Source of the DNA: W0P28-013 sp963621145
GTDB lineage: Bacteria > Bacteroidota > Bacteroidia > Bacteroidales > Paludibacteraceae
Direction: 5' to 3'
Length of the DNA stretch: 37,095 nucleotides
Assembly: GCA_963621145.1 (NCBI GenBank)
Contig: CAVFDI010000010.1
Coordinates: 1-37,095, forward strand
Positions 8,160 to 16,110 of the stretch are shown here, in pieces (within the stretch, counting starts at the first letter, position 1; the number at the start of each line of letters is the position of its first letter). Both the position numbers and the translations under genes were made by a program. Under the pieces are notes generated by a model. That model made no database searches. It had not been told where the DNA came from and saw only the letters and a program-made list of their open reading frames with translations.

Positions 8160-10421
8160 TTAGAAATCGATGGCAAATCCAGCGTGAATGTTGAAACCTG
8201 CTTGCGCATAGTACCAAGGTGTATATTGCTGATTTTCAGGCGAAAATGCGCCATCTTTCACGCCAGAAAAATAGCTGTACGAACCGCCGTTCGAGGCATA
8301 TTTGGCGTTGAAAAGGTTGTTCATTTGCACCGAAATGGTCAGATTTTTCAAAATGCGTTTAATCGGTATTTTGTATGCTAAATGCAGATTGTTCACGCAG
8401 TAGGCTTTGAGCATTGCGGCAGAATTTTGGGTGTTGTCGAGATACTGTTTCCCCACAAAATTGGTCTGAAAAATGGCATTGAAGCCTTTCACGTCGAACT
8501 GAAAATTGCTCACAGCCGTGATGCTTGGCGAAAAAGCGATGTCGGTGTCGCCATATTTCACTAGCACCTGACCGCCGTTTTCCACCACGGTCTCGTCGTT
8601 CCAGTCGGCGTCCCAATCGTCGACCCAATCTTCGTAGTTGCGAATTTTGTTGCGGCTCAGGGTCAGACTGCCGTCCCAGCGGAACCAATCGCACGGCGTA
8701 ACGCCCAGCAAAAATTCAATGCCCATGCGGTAACTATCTTTCACATTTTTGGTGAGATAAGCACCTGTATCGCTCATTTTGCCAGTCAAAACCAGTTGGT
8801 TGTCGTAGTCCATGAAGTAGAGATTTGCGCCTACGTGAAAAATGCGATGCGTGTAGTTGTAGCCCAGTTCGTAGTCGTAGAGTCGCTCCGACTGCGGCAC
8901 GTCGTTCGGACCAGCCTCGGTGTAGTTTTTGCGCGTTGGCTCGCGGTTGGCCATGGCAAAACTGAAACTTGCGTTATGCCCGCCATTGGTGTACGAAATG
9001 CCCGCTTTCGGGTTCACAAAATTGAATTTTTCGTGAATCGGAATCTCCTCCAAATCCTCATCGTTGATGCCCGAAATCTGGTAGTCGATGTGTCTGTATT
9101 GCACGTCGCCAAACAGTTCCAAGCCGTCGATTATGGTCCAATTGGCTTTCAGATAGACATTCGCATCGAATTTATTGGCTTTGTTGCGGTAGTATTCAAA
9201 ATCTTTCGGAATGCTCTGGTTGTAGTTGCGCACCCACAGCACATTTCCCCAGTGCGCGCCCTGATAGTTGTTTACTGCACCGCCCAAAGTGGCATGCACT
9301 TTTGCATTTTGATAACTTACAGCCAGCACGCCGCCATAAAAATGGTTGTTCAGATGTTTTTGGTTGATGAGATCGGCGCGTTTGACTAGATTTCCAGCGG
9401 TGTCGGTGAAATTTTCAAGACCGAAATCGCCCAATTTTTTGTTCACTTTGTACTGCTCGTAGTAGCCGCTGCCGTGTGTGTAGTGCAGCGCTGCATTCAG
9501 ACTCCAATTGGTCGTAAAACGGTGTGACACATGCAGTTGCGCATGTTGTTGTGCGTAGTTGTCGGTCTGGTTGTCGTAGTAAGCGGTGTTGCCCTCGTCG
9601 TCGGTGTATTCGCCTGCGGGATTGTAGCGACGGTTGGCTCCATTCAGCCCGTAAGCCACATCGTAGGTTACACCGTCCCAAGCCATATAGGTTTTCTCTT
9701 TTCCGCCGAAAAGGAGCAGTTTCACCATCGTGTTTTCGCCGTACCATGCGCCCGAAGCGTAGTACGAGTAGAGGTCAGATTTGGCGCGTTCGAGAAAACC
9801 ATCGCTGTTCACTTTCGAGAATCGTGCATCGAACGCAAAACCGTTGTTCATTAGTCCAGTGCCGATTTTTGCGCTCTCGCGGAAGGTGTTGTACATGCCG
9901 CCGTTGAACGCGATGGAGGCGTAGGGTTGCGGTTGTGCTTTTTCGGTGAGCATATTCACCGACGCGCCAAATGCCGACGCGCCGTTGGTCGATGTTCCTA
10001 CGCCGCGCTGCACATTTACCTCGCTCATCGACGAGGCCATGTCGGTCATGTTTACCCAAAACACCGTTTGCGATTCGCCATCGTTCAGCGGCACGCCGTT
10101 CACGGTCATGTTTATTCGGCTTTGGTCGGTGCCGCGCACACGAAAATAGGTGTAACCCACGCCCAATCCATCGTCGCTCGTAACCACCAATGATGGCGTG
10201 AGCGTGAGCAGATAAGGCAGGTTTACGCCTGTGTTTTGCTGCTGTAGTTGCGCTTCGGTGTAACTTTGTGTGATGAGTGGAGTTTCGTTTTTCAGTCTGA
10301 TCGACGACACCACAATTTCGTCCAGTTCGCCGCTCATGGCAATGCTGTCCGACGCCTCTTGTGCAGCAACCAATGTGCTGCAGAGTAGGGCAAAAGCAAA
10401 AATTGAGAATGATTTTTTCAT
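8160..10421 (-). CDS. TonB-dependent outer-membrane receptor, predicted thiamine-compound importer
   Basis: This 753-residue protein begins with a Sec signal peptide (MKKSFSIFAFALLCSTLVAAQ) and a plug domain containing VSSIRLKNETP and the plug motifs VRGTDQSRINMTVNGVPLND and VNVQRGVGTSTNGASAFGASV. The rest is a 22-strand-type barrel ending in Phe (HAGFAIDF). It has no CarboxypepD-like N-terminal repeat, so it is not a SusC-type polysaccharide receptor. The gene is preceded by a complete TPP riboswitch, which predicts that it imports thiamine, TPP or a thiamine precursor across the outer membrane. Thiamine-regulated outer-membrane receptors are known from comparative genomics of Bacteroidota. 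The substrate remains an inference from regulation. Confidence 0.92.
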   Translation of the reverse strand: MKKSFSIFAFALLCSTLVAAQEASDSIAMSGELDEIVVSSIRLKNETPLITQSYTEAQLQQQNTGVNLPYLLTLTPSLVVTSDDGLGVGYTYFRVRGTDQSRINMTVNGVPLNDGESQTVFWVNMTDMASSMSEVNVQRGVGTSTNGASAFGASVNMLTEKAQPQPYASIAFNGGMYNTFRESAKIGTGLMNNGFAFDARFSKVNSDGFLERAKSDLYSYYASGAWYGENTMVKLLLFGGKEKTYMAWDGVTYDVAYGLNGANRRYNPAGEYTDDEGNTAYYDNQTDNYAQQHAQLHVSHRFTTNWSLNAALHYTHGSGYYEQYKVNKKLGDFGLENFTDTAGNLVKRADLINQKHLNNHFYGGVLAVSYQNAKVHATLGGAVNNYQGAHWGNVLWVRNYNQSIPKDFEYYRNKANKFDANVYLKANWTIIDGLELFGDVQYRHIDYQISGINDEDLEEIPIHEKFNFVNPKAGISYTNGGHNASFSFAMANREPTRKNYTEAGPNDVPQSERLYDYELGYNYTHRIFHVGANLYFMDYDNQLVLTGKMSDTGAYLTKNVKDSYRMGIEFLLGVTPCDWFRWDGSLTLSRNKIRNYEDWVDDWDADWNDETVVENGGQVLVKYGDTDIAFSPSITAVSNFQFDVKGFNAIFQTNFVGKQYLDNTQNSAAMLKAYCVNNLHLAYKIPIKRILKNLTISVQMNNLFNAKYASNGGSYSYFSGVKDGAFSPENQQYTPWYYAQAGFNIHAGFAIDF

Positions 10422-10425
10422 ATTT

Positions 10426-10461
10426 CCTCCAAAAAATTATTCTAAGAAAATGTTTTGGAGG
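10426..10461 (-). promoter_or_regulatory. SD-sequestering hairpin (expression platform of the TPP riboswitch)
   Basis: On the - strand CCTCCAAAA (10453-10461) is complementary to TTTTGGAGG (10426-10434). The latter contains the GGAGG Shine-Dalgarno sequence, which ends 4 nt before the ATG at 10421. Pairing would hide the SD. This is the arrangement expected for a riboswitch acting on translation initiation. Confidence 0.75.
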
Positions 10462-10484
10462 TTGCGCGAAAAGTGCGCGTGCAG

Positions 10485-10580
10485 AGCCGACTTTTTCCCT
10501 TCGCAGCATTGCCTGCGCAGGTTCAAAGGGTATAATCTCAGCCATGGTTTATGCGCCATGGCACCCCCAAAATTTCGGCT
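10485..10580 (-). promoter_or_regulatory. TPP riboswitch (THI element)
   Basis: Reading the - strand from 10580: a P1 arm AGCCGA, then GGGGGTGCC, a variable hairpin, the conserved CTGAGATTATACCCTTTGAA, CCTG, AATGCTGCGAAGGGAA, and the closing P1 arm TCGGCT (10485-10490). These are the invariant blocks of the thiamine pyrophosphate aptamer in the correct order. The helper helix CCATGG/CCATGG lies in the optional arm. The only downstream gene is the TonB receptor, and the platform is the anti-SD hairpin at 10426-10461. Confidence 0.97.
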
Positions 10581-10581
10581 G

Positions 10582-10614
10582 CAAAGTTAGTGATTTTTGC
10601 TTTTGAATGATCAA
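10582..10614 (-). promoter_or_regulatory. Promoter of the TPP riboswitch and receptor
   Basis: On the - strand a -7 box TAACTTTG (10582-10589) has a TTG 22 bp upstream. The -7 box ends directly before the riboswitch P1 helix, so transcription would begin within or at the edge of the 5' P1 strand. Confidence 0.55.
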
Positions 10615-10630
10615 CTTTAGTGAGTTTTTT

Positions 10631-12742
10631 TCAAAATCCCACTCTGCTGTGTCCGCAGCCCGCAAGTTTTTCGTTGCTGCAGAGGGTGATTATTTCGTCG
10701 ATGCCGGGCAGGTTGCCACTCACCACCTCTTGCATGGTGACTTTGCGCACGATGTTGTCAATTTCGCCGCCGCTGAAGTCGAAAGCTGTGGCAAGACGCT
10801 GCGCCTGCTCGTCGTCGAGCGATGGCAGTTTGTCGCGCCAAATGCTCTGCTTAGCCGTAAGCGATGGTTTCTCGAAATGAATTTTGAACAAAAATCTACG
10901 TTCGAATGCCGCATCAAGATTGCTCTGAAGGTTGGTGGTGGCTATCAGAATACCATCGAGCCGTTCCATCTCTTCGAGAATGATGTTCTGAATGGCATTT
11001 TCGGTCTGACTGACGCCCGAATTGTGCCCTGTCATCTGTTGGCGAGTCGAAAAAATTGCATCGGCCTCGTTGAATAGCAAAATTGGTTTCAAACCTTTGC
11101 TGCTGTTGCATTTGCTGCGGTAGTCGGAGAAAATCTTCTTCACTATCTTTTCGCTCTCGCCAAACCACATACTTTTTGAGTTGCTTATGTCCACGTGCAC
11201 CACATCGCGACCAGTGCGTTTGGCCCACTGCATCACGGTTTCGGTTTTGCCAGTGCCTGGCGCGCCATAGAGCAGCACTGCAATGCCTTTGGGCAAGCCT
11301 TTCGCCTCGAGGCGCGATACAAGTTTCTGATAATTTTCTTCCTGAATGGACTCCTCGACCAACGACAACTGTTTTTGCTGCTCAGCAGAATAAAAGAGGT
11401 GCTTTTCGATGATTTTTTCGGCCGCAATGCAGTTGTTGTAGCCGCTCGCCTGCTCGATAAAGAGGTACGCATCTTCTTCGAAAAACAGCTCTTTGCCTTT
11501 GTCGGTTAGCCCAATGCGCGTGCTTTCGCCGCCGAAAAGGCTTGTCTGCGTGTGAATCTCTACCAATCCCGTCACTTGCAGCTCGTGCGTCTCTTGTTTT
11601 AGCATGCGAATGGCCTCTTTGCGCTTTCTCATGGGGTAGAGGCAGCCCAGTTCTTGCATAAGATTGACGTCGTTATGCTCTTTGGCGCACGCATCGCAAA
11701 CAATGTAGAAAAGCGCGCGCTCGTCGCTATTTTTGATGATTTGGCGAATGCGCTGCAATATGCTGAGCGAACTGTTGCAATCTTCTATCTGCAAAATGCG
11801 CTCGTTGATGCTCACCATGGCGCCGGGCGCTTCGTTGTCGTATTCGCAACTGTGCACAAAATCTGCCACGGCATTGGCAAATTTGTAGCGGTCGAGGTTG
11901 GCGTATTGCGCGCAGAATGTGGCATAATCTTCTTCCAAAAAGAGTTTTTTACCTTTTTCGGTCAGTATTATGTCTTCTTTGTCGCTCGAAATTTCTATCA
12001 ACTTCTGCATAACGAGCGGGTGCGTGCCTTCGATGAGAGTTCTTTTTTCTTTAAAAAATGTGCTGAATGCTTCGCCAAAAATGTCGCTCAGTGTGGTCTC
12101 GATGTCGGTGCAATGTCGACGACGCCCCATAGAACTGTAAAAATCTTTGCAGGTGCTGTAGAAAATTACGCGGTGTTGAATTTCGGGGATCAGTTTTTTC
12201 AACTCTTGAACGAATTGAAACTCAGGGTGTTCAATTTCAATGCTTTGCGTCATTTGCATCAACGACTCTGTTTGAATTTCGCGGTCTTCTACTTGGTCGG
12301 CAATTATCTTGCAAAAGTCGTAGCGGTCGAATTCTTTGTCGAACAGCTTCATGTCGATCGACTCGGGCAGGCGGTTGTTTGTGATGCAATCGAGCACATA
12401 ACTTGGCACCATGTATTCGCGGAAATTGCGGCGCGTCTCGGTGTTGTTTGTCTGCACCACCAGACCGCGATCCATCAATTTGTTCAGTGCTGGCATGTAT
12501 TCCATCACATCGAGCACGGTGCTGTCGAAATAGCGCGCAAGGTCATCCATGTCGCTCTGATGGCAATTGCAACTGGTGTCGAAAAGCGCGGCAAATATGA
12601 TCGCCTCGTTTTTGTTGTCGAAATTGAGTGCAGTGGCTAGGGCAGTCAGCGCCTCGCTGGTTTCTTTAGTTCCAAGTTTTGCGAGTTTGCTCTGCCTAAT
12701 GCGCGCTGCTGCGGTCTTCACCAGTTGAATGTAAGTCTTCAT
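10631..12742 (-). CDS. AAA+ ATPase with a three-repeat N-terminal region, function unknown
   Basis: The C-terminal third of this 703-residue protein is a classical AAA module: Walker A GAPGTGKT (493-500), Walker B ILLFNEAD (554-561, with Asn where most AAA proteins have Asp), sensor 1 ATTN (601-604) and arginine finger ERRF (614-617). The first 450 residues look like three diverged copies of one unit. MKLFDKEFDRYDF (131-143), KKLFLEEDYATF (265-276) and KELFFEEDAYLF (417-428) align, as do the hydrophobic and cysteine-containing segments near residues 47-60, 191-201 and 342-352. It has no membrane segment or signal peptide. A strong SD (GGAGGAG) lies before the ATG. Such ATPases often remodel proteins, but the partner is unknown and the neighbours give no clue. 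Confidence 0.85.
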   Translation of the reverse strand: MKTYIQLVKTAAARIRQSKLAKLGTKETSEALTALATALNFDNKNEAIIFAALFDTSCNCHQSDMDDLARYFDSTVLDVMEYMPALNKLMDRGLVVQTNNTETRRNFREYMVPSYVLDCITNNRLPESIDMKLFDKEFDRYDFCKIIADQVEDREIQTESLMQMTQSIEIEHPEFQFVQELKKLIPEIQHRVIFYSTCKDFYSSMGRRRHCTDIETTLSDIFGEAFSTFFKEKRTLIEGTHPLVMQKLIEISSDKEDIILTEKGKKLFLEEDYATFCAQYANLDRYKFANAVADFVHSCEYDNEAPGAMVSINERILQIEDCNSSLSILQRIRQIIKNSDERALFYIVCDACAKEHNDVNLMQELGCLYPMRKRKEAIRMLKQETHELQVTGLVEIHTQTSLFGGESTRIGLTDKGKELFFEEDAYLFIEQASGYNNCIAAEKIIEKHLFYSAEQQKQLSLVEESIQEENYQKLVSRLEAKGLPKGIAVLLYGAPGTGKTETVMQWAKRTGRDVVHVDISNSKSMWFGESEKIVKKIFSDYRSKCNSSKGLKPILLFNEADAIFSTRQQMTGHNSGVSQTENAIQNIILEEMERLDGILIATTNLQSNLDAAFERRFLFKIHFEKPSLTAKQSIWRDKLPSLDDEQAQRLATAFDFSGGEIDNIVRKVTMQEVVSGNLPGIDEIITLCSNEKLAGCGHSRVGF

Positions 12743-12774
12743 AAATATCTCCTCCAGTTAAGTTAATTTCAGAT

Positions 12775-12843
12775 TGATTTTTGCTCCGCTTGGCATTGCT
12801 CAAACGAGTTTGGCACTGCTCTCGCTTATCGCAAAAATTCAGA
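12775..12843 (+). repeat. Dispersed 65-70-bp intergenic repeat, copy X
   Basis: The segment from TGATTTTTGCTCCGCT to CTTATCGCAAAAATTCAGA matches the reverse complement of 25222-25286 almost exactly at both ends and more loosely in the middle, which in both copies holds a CAAAC/GTTTG dyad. In this copy the middle contains two tandem versions of TTGGCAYTGCTC. It lies in the leader of the 703-residue ATPase gene. Confidence 0.7.
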
Positions 12844-12882
12844 TTTGGGCAGTGAGCGAGTTGAATCGTAGATTTTGTTTTG

Positions 12883-12917
12883 CAAAAGTAAGCCTTATCA
12901 CTGCCAAAATGTGGCAG
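12883..12917 (-). promoter_or_regulatory. -7 box with an overlapping inverted repeat, ATPase gene promoter
   Basis: TACTTTTG on the - strand (12883-12890) is a -7 box for the 703-residue ATPase gene. Just upstream, CTGCCA-AAATG-TGGCAG (12901-12917) is a perfect 6-bp inverted repeat covering the region where the -33 element should be, a typical site for a repressor or activator. Confidence 0.4.
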
Positions 12918-13180
12918 CTATTTTGGTTCCGTAATGATTTTTTTTGTAAATTGCTGATTCTTAGCGCACTACAGATTTTTTTCGTTTGTACAAAATGTAC
13001 GAAAAAGATTTGATAATAAAAAATTGTCCAAATTTTGCCTTGGTTCTCTCTGCCTAAAAAAATAGGAAATGCTGGGCGAAAATTAATCGCGACGAATTTT
13101 TTTGTTAGAAAAATGCCGAATTTTGCGAGAAATGATAAATTTGTGCTAACTTACTGAAAATTAAAGTAATATCAAATCTC

Positions 13181-13262
13181 TATTCCGATAAAATACAACT
13201 TTTCAGCCTTCGTAATCCGATAAAAACTAACTTTCTGCCTTCCGAAATCCGATAAAATACAA
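13181..13262. repeat. 82-bp direct repeat A, with three 32-bp-spaced iterons
   Basis: This 82-bp segment is identical, base for base, to 14716-14797, in the same orientation. It contains TCCGATAAAA at 13184, 13216 and 13248, exactly 32 bp apart, separated by AT-rich spacers. It lies just beyond the terminator of the AAA_14 ATPase gene, so the two copies bracket that gene. Confidence 0.95.
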
Positions 13263-13263
13263 A

Positions 13264-13292
13264 CAAAAACGACCCATCGTGCGATGAGTCGT
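13264..13292 (-). terminator. Terminator of the first AAA_14 ATPase gene
   Basis: On the - strand ACGACTCATCG and CGATGGGTCGT form an 11-bp stem with one mismatch and a 2-nt centre, followed by TTTTTGTTTG. It lies 33 bp after the stop codon. A T-run on the + side (CTCTTTTTTT) makes it potentially bidirectional. Confidence 0.8.
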
Positions 13293-13325
13293 CTCTTTTT
13301 TTGATGTAATTTTTTGGGTCTGCTT

Positions 13326-14603
13326 TTAGTGCAGCAACCAATCTATGGCCGATTGTATGTGGATGCGTTTTCCTTCGAGTTCAACATCTCGCGTTGCGCT
13401 GAATGCGACGAGCGTAAGGCGGTCGCAATGCAGATTTTCGGAGGCTTTTAGCAATGCCGAAGTTTCGCGTGCGTAGGTTTTGGGCGAATCGATGTCGTAC
13501 GCCACTTGTATCAATTCTATTACTCGGCTCTGCTCGCAGACAACAAAATCCAATTCTTTCGACTGCGAAGTCGGCTTGTAGAAATAGATGTCGTGAAAAT
13601 ATATGGCAGCGCGGCGCAATAGTTCCACATACACTACATTTTCGAGTCGCCAACCGATATTTTCTGGCATCAGCGCATTTTCGCGATTGTTTTGCAGCCC
13701 CAAGTCTACTAGATAGGGTTTGGTGCACCGTATGCGCTCTTTGCTTTTGAACGAATGCTTGGTTAGCAGCAATATCAAAAACGCCTGCCGCAAATAGTCG
13801 ACATATTTTTTTAGTGTTTTGTCCGAAATGCCGAGTTGTTTCGCCAGTTTTTCGTATTTTATCTCTTGGCAAGTGTTGTTTATGAGGTAATCGGCCACAA
13901 TGCGCAAATTTTCGATGTTGCGTATTTTGTAACGTTTTTGCACGTCTTTGCTTATTATTGCTTCGATAAGACTCTGCACATAGGCGCGTTTGTTGCGCAG
14001 TTTTTGCATTTCGGGGAAACCGCCATCTTGAATGTAGGTCAGAAATGCGCGTTTTCGCTCGGCGTCGGCCTTGGTGGTGATGCCTCTGCGGTCTATTTTG
14101 TGATAATCGCAATACTCCGAAAACGAGAATGGATAGAGGCGAATCTCGTTGTATCTGCCCGTGAGGTGCGTGGCCAATTCGCTGCTGAGCAATTTTGCAT
14201 TACTACCCGTAACAAACACGTGCACATTGGTGCGGAGCAGACGGTTTACAAACAGATGCCATCCATCGACATTCTGAATCTCGTCGAAAAAAAAGTAGTC
14301 TATCTCGGTTCCGTAAAGCTGATAGATGCACGAAAGCAGCGTGTTTAGGTCTTCTACAGCCATATTTGCCAAACGGTCGTCGTCGAGGTTGGCGTAAGCG
14401 TATTTTATATGGTGTTCTTTCAGCACTTTGTGGCAAATGGTCGATTTCCCGCTTCGGCGCACGCCTATCACCACTTGCGCCAACGGACTATCGAACTCGA
14501 AAAGTCTCTCTTCGCGCCGTCGAACCCACTTCGATGGATTGTAGTTTTGCACATTTTGCTGCTGCTCTGCTAGCACTTGAAGTATTATTTTTTCGTCTAC
14601 CAT
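13326..14603 (-). CDS. AAA_14/DUF4143-type ATPase (orphan), first copy
   Basis: This 425-residue protein has an N-terminal AAA domain with Walker A GVRRSGKS (47-54), Walker B FFFDEIQ (104-110) and the sensor region VFVTGSNAKLLSSELATHLTGRY. A winged-helix linker follows (KLAKQLGISDKTLKKYVDYL), then a DUF4143 C-terminal domain resembling a PD-(D/E)XK nuclease fold. The LDFVV segment keeps its Asp, but the next motif reads ELIQVAY instead of ExK; QVAY-type variants are common in this family, so nuclease activity is doubtful. Family members are widespread accessory genes in Bacteroidota and archaea with no firmly established role. It stands alone, has its own promoter and terminator, and is bracketed by identical 82-bp repeats. 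It is only distantly related to the second ATPase at 20716-22077. Confidence 0.9.
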   Translation of the reverse strand: MVDEKIILQVLAEQQQNVQNYNPSKWVRRREERLFEFDSPLAQVVIGVRRSGKSTICHKVLKEHHIKYAYANLDDDRLANMAVEDLNTLLSCIYQLYGTEIDYFFFDEIQNVDGWHLFVNRLLRTNVHVFVTGSNAKLLSSELATHLTGRYNEIRLYPFSFSEYCDYHKIDRRGITTKADAERKRAFLTYIQDGGFPEMQKLRNKRAYVQSLIEAIISKDVQKRYKIRNIENLRIVADYLINNTCQEIKYEKLAKQLGISDKTLKKYVDYLRQAFLILLLTKHSFKSKERIRCTKPYLVDLGLQNNRENALMPENIGWRLENVVYVELLRRAAIYFHDIYFYKPTSQSKELDFVVCEQSRVIELIQVAYDIDSPKTYARETSALLKASENLHCDRLTLVAFSATRDVELEGKRIHIQSAIDWLLH

Positions 14604-14628
14604 AATACGAATTTTTCTGTTGAGTTTG

Positions 14629-14636
14629 CAAAGGTA
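14629..14636 (-). promoter_or_regulatory. -7 box (TACCTTTG) of the first AAA_14 gene
   Basis: On the - strand TACCTTTG lies 25 bp upstream of the ATG at 14603. The expected -33 region reads TTTTCAG, a weak match. The iteron array begins about 50 bp further upstream (14687), a position where a bound protein could influence RNA polymerase. Confidence 0.65.
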
Positions 14637-14686
14637 ATACTTTTTTCTGACAAACGGCTGAAAATCAGTAATTTTTTTGAGTTAAA

Positions 14687-14797
14687 TCCGATAAAAAACG
14701 ATTTTTACCTCTTTTTATTCCGATAAAATACAACTTTTCAGCCTTCGTAATCCGATAAAAACTAACTTTCTGCCTTCCGAAATCCGATAAAATACAA
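14687..14797. repeat. Four-unit 32-bp iteron array upstream of the AAA_14 gene (includes 82-bp repeat B)
   Basis: TCCGATAAAA occurs at 14687, 14719, 14751 and 14783, each exactly 32 bp from the next. Units 2-4 lie in the 82 bp (14716-14797) that are identical to 13181-13262; unit 1 is found only on this side. Spacing of about three helical turns places all units on one face of the DNA. Spacers are AT-rich and not unrelated foreign sequence, and there are no cas genes, so this is not a CRISPR array. Confidence 0.95.
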
Positions 14798-14881
14798 GTT
14801 TTCCGATTAGTTCTTGGCGCAAAACATTGCCGCAATACACCATAGATATATTGCAGAAAAATTTTTGGAAAGTCCGTAAGG

Positions 14882-15967
14882 TTACTTTTCGGACAGGTCG
14901 GTGAGCAGTTTTTCCATCAGCCGCGACATGGGATAGTCGGCAAGATTGGCTGTTGGAACTATTATAAAATCGGTGTTTGTGGCGTCGATTTTCGGAATCT
15001 CTACTGCCAGACAGCGTGTAAAAATGCGTTGATGCGTGAGTATGTGCTTGCGCACGGGCGTTGTTTGTGTAAACGTAAATGGCTGATTGCCAATGATTTT
15101 CTGAAAATAATCGGAGGAAAAAATTTTCTCAATTGCTAAATCTTCGGCAGCCTCGACGAGCGGGAACTCATAAAGTCCCTGCCAAATGTCGCCCGCCGTG
15201 CGCTGGTGGAGCAGTGTTTTGCCATCGGAAACAGGAAAAATGTAGTTGAAATAGCGGTTGCGCACTTGCGTTTTGCCCTGTTTTCGCGGGAGCGTACTGA
15301 CACTATTTGTGGCTAGTGCGGCGCAACTAGCGGCCAGAGGACACTCGTCGCAACGGGGCGCAGTGGGCGTGCAGTGTAGCGCGCCAAACTCCATCAATGC
15401 TTGGTTGTGCAGCGCAGGCTGTGTGGGCGAAAGTACCTCGTCGGCCAGCTGAAAAAACTGACGCTGTCCTGCTGCCGTATCGATGGGCGTGTCGAGTCCA
15501 AAATAGCGCGCCAACACACGATAGCCGTTGCCATCGACCGCGGCGTAGGGCTGATTGTAGGCAAACGAACAGATGGCAGCCGCCGTGTAACGTCCTACGC
15601 CAACAAGCGAAAGCACATCGGCATGGTTTTTAGGGAAAATTCCGCCAAATTTCTGCACAATTTGTTGCGCCGACGCATGTAAATGGCGCGCGCGGCTATA
15701 GTACCCCAATCCCTGCCACGCCTTCAAAATCTGGTCTAATGGAGCGGCTGCAAGTGTCTGAACATCAGGAAATTGTGCGATGAAACGATGATAATAATCC
15801 AACCCTTGCGCCACTTGCGTCTGTTGCAAAATAATTTCGGACACCCATATAAGATAGGGATCGCGCGTGTGGCGCCACGGCAAATCGCGGCAGTTGGCTA
15901 AATACCAATGGATCAGCGTATTAGAAAAAGCGTTTTCGTTGTGCATATCGACTACAAAATTGCGCAT
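14882..15967 (-). CDS. mutY: A/G-specific adenine DNA glycosylase
   Basis: MutY removes adenine mispaired with 8-oxoguanine, preventing G:C to T:A mutations. Features: the N-terminal RDLPWRHTRDPYLIWVSEI, the helix-hairpin-helix LVGVGRYTAAAICSFAY with the catalytic Asp in VDGNGYRVLARYF, the four-cysteine 4Fe-4S ligand region (CTPTAPRCDECPLAASC), and a C-terminal NUDIX-like 8-oxoG recognition domain (about 225-350). The 361-residue length is normal. Starts at 15967 and 15946 are both ATG; the downstream one (MHNENAFSN) would also give a complete enzyme. It is divergently transcribed from the HU gene, with overlapping promoters between them, a common Bacteroidota arrangement. Confidence 0.95.
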   Translation of the reverse strand: MRNFVVDMHNENAFSNTLIHWYLANCRDLPWRHTRDPYLIWVSEIILQQTQVAQGLDYYHRFIAQFPDVQTLAAAPLDQILKAWQGLGYYSRARHLHASAQQIVQKFGGIFPKNHADVLSLVGVGRYTAAAICSFAYNQPYAAVDGNGYRVLARYFGLDTPIDTAAGQRQFFQLADEVLSPTQPALHNQALMEFGALHCTPTAPRCDECPLAASCAALATNSVSTLPRKQGKTQVRNRYFNYIFPVSDGKTLLHQRTAGDIWQGLYEFPLVEAAEDLAIEKIFSSDYFQKIIGNQPFTFTQTTPVRKHILTHQRIFTRCLAVEIPKIDATNTDFIIVPTANLADYPMSRLMEKLLTDLSEK

Positions 15968-16014
15968 TTTTCGACAAAAAATGTCGGTTTCGAGAAAAAA
16001 AAATTGCTAAATGC

Positions 16015-16043
16015 TTGTATTTCAAAAATAATTAGTAATTTTG
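16015..16043 (+). promoter_or_regulatory. Promoter of the HU gene
   Basis: TTG (16015-16017), an 18-bp spacer and TAATTTTG (16036-16043) form a -33/-7 pair close to the Bacteroidota consensus. It lies 67 bp upstream of the HU ATG. Confidence 0.75.
16023..16030 (-). promoter_or_regulatory. -7 box (TATTTTTG) for mutY, inside the HU promoter
   Basis: On the - strand TATTTTTG lies 55 bp upstream of the mutY ATG at 15967 and inside the spacer of the HU promoter, so the two divergent promoters would compete for polymerase. Confidence 0.45.
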
Positions 16044-16110
16044 CAGTCCGAAAATACGAACTCGGGTCAAATAAAATCATCAAAAAAGATAACCCCTAAA
16101 TTTAAAGGAA

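Larger units (their letters stand above)
12743..13325. other. 583-bp noncoding spacer between two ATPase genes
   Basis: I find no credible gene here; short open frames lack start signals and family similarity. The stretch holds the SD and leader of the 703-residue ATPase gene, a dispersed repeat (12775-12843), a -7 box (12883-12890) with an overlapping inverted repeat (12901-12917), an AT-rich segment without recognisable features (about 12930-13180), an 82-bp repeat (13181-13262), and the terminator of the AAA_14 gene (13264-13292). Confidence 0.8.

Noticed and set aside
12774..13013. Small + strand protein gene in the 583-bp spacer
   Set aside because: The open frame runs through dispersed repeat X, the promoter and the inverted repeat of the divergent ATPase gene; it has no SD, -7 box or family similarity.
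14687..14797. CRISPR array upstream of the AAA_14 gene
   Set aside because: The repeated word is only about 10-14 bp, there are four units at most, the spacers are AT-rich and duplicated exactly at 13181-13262, and no cas genes are present.
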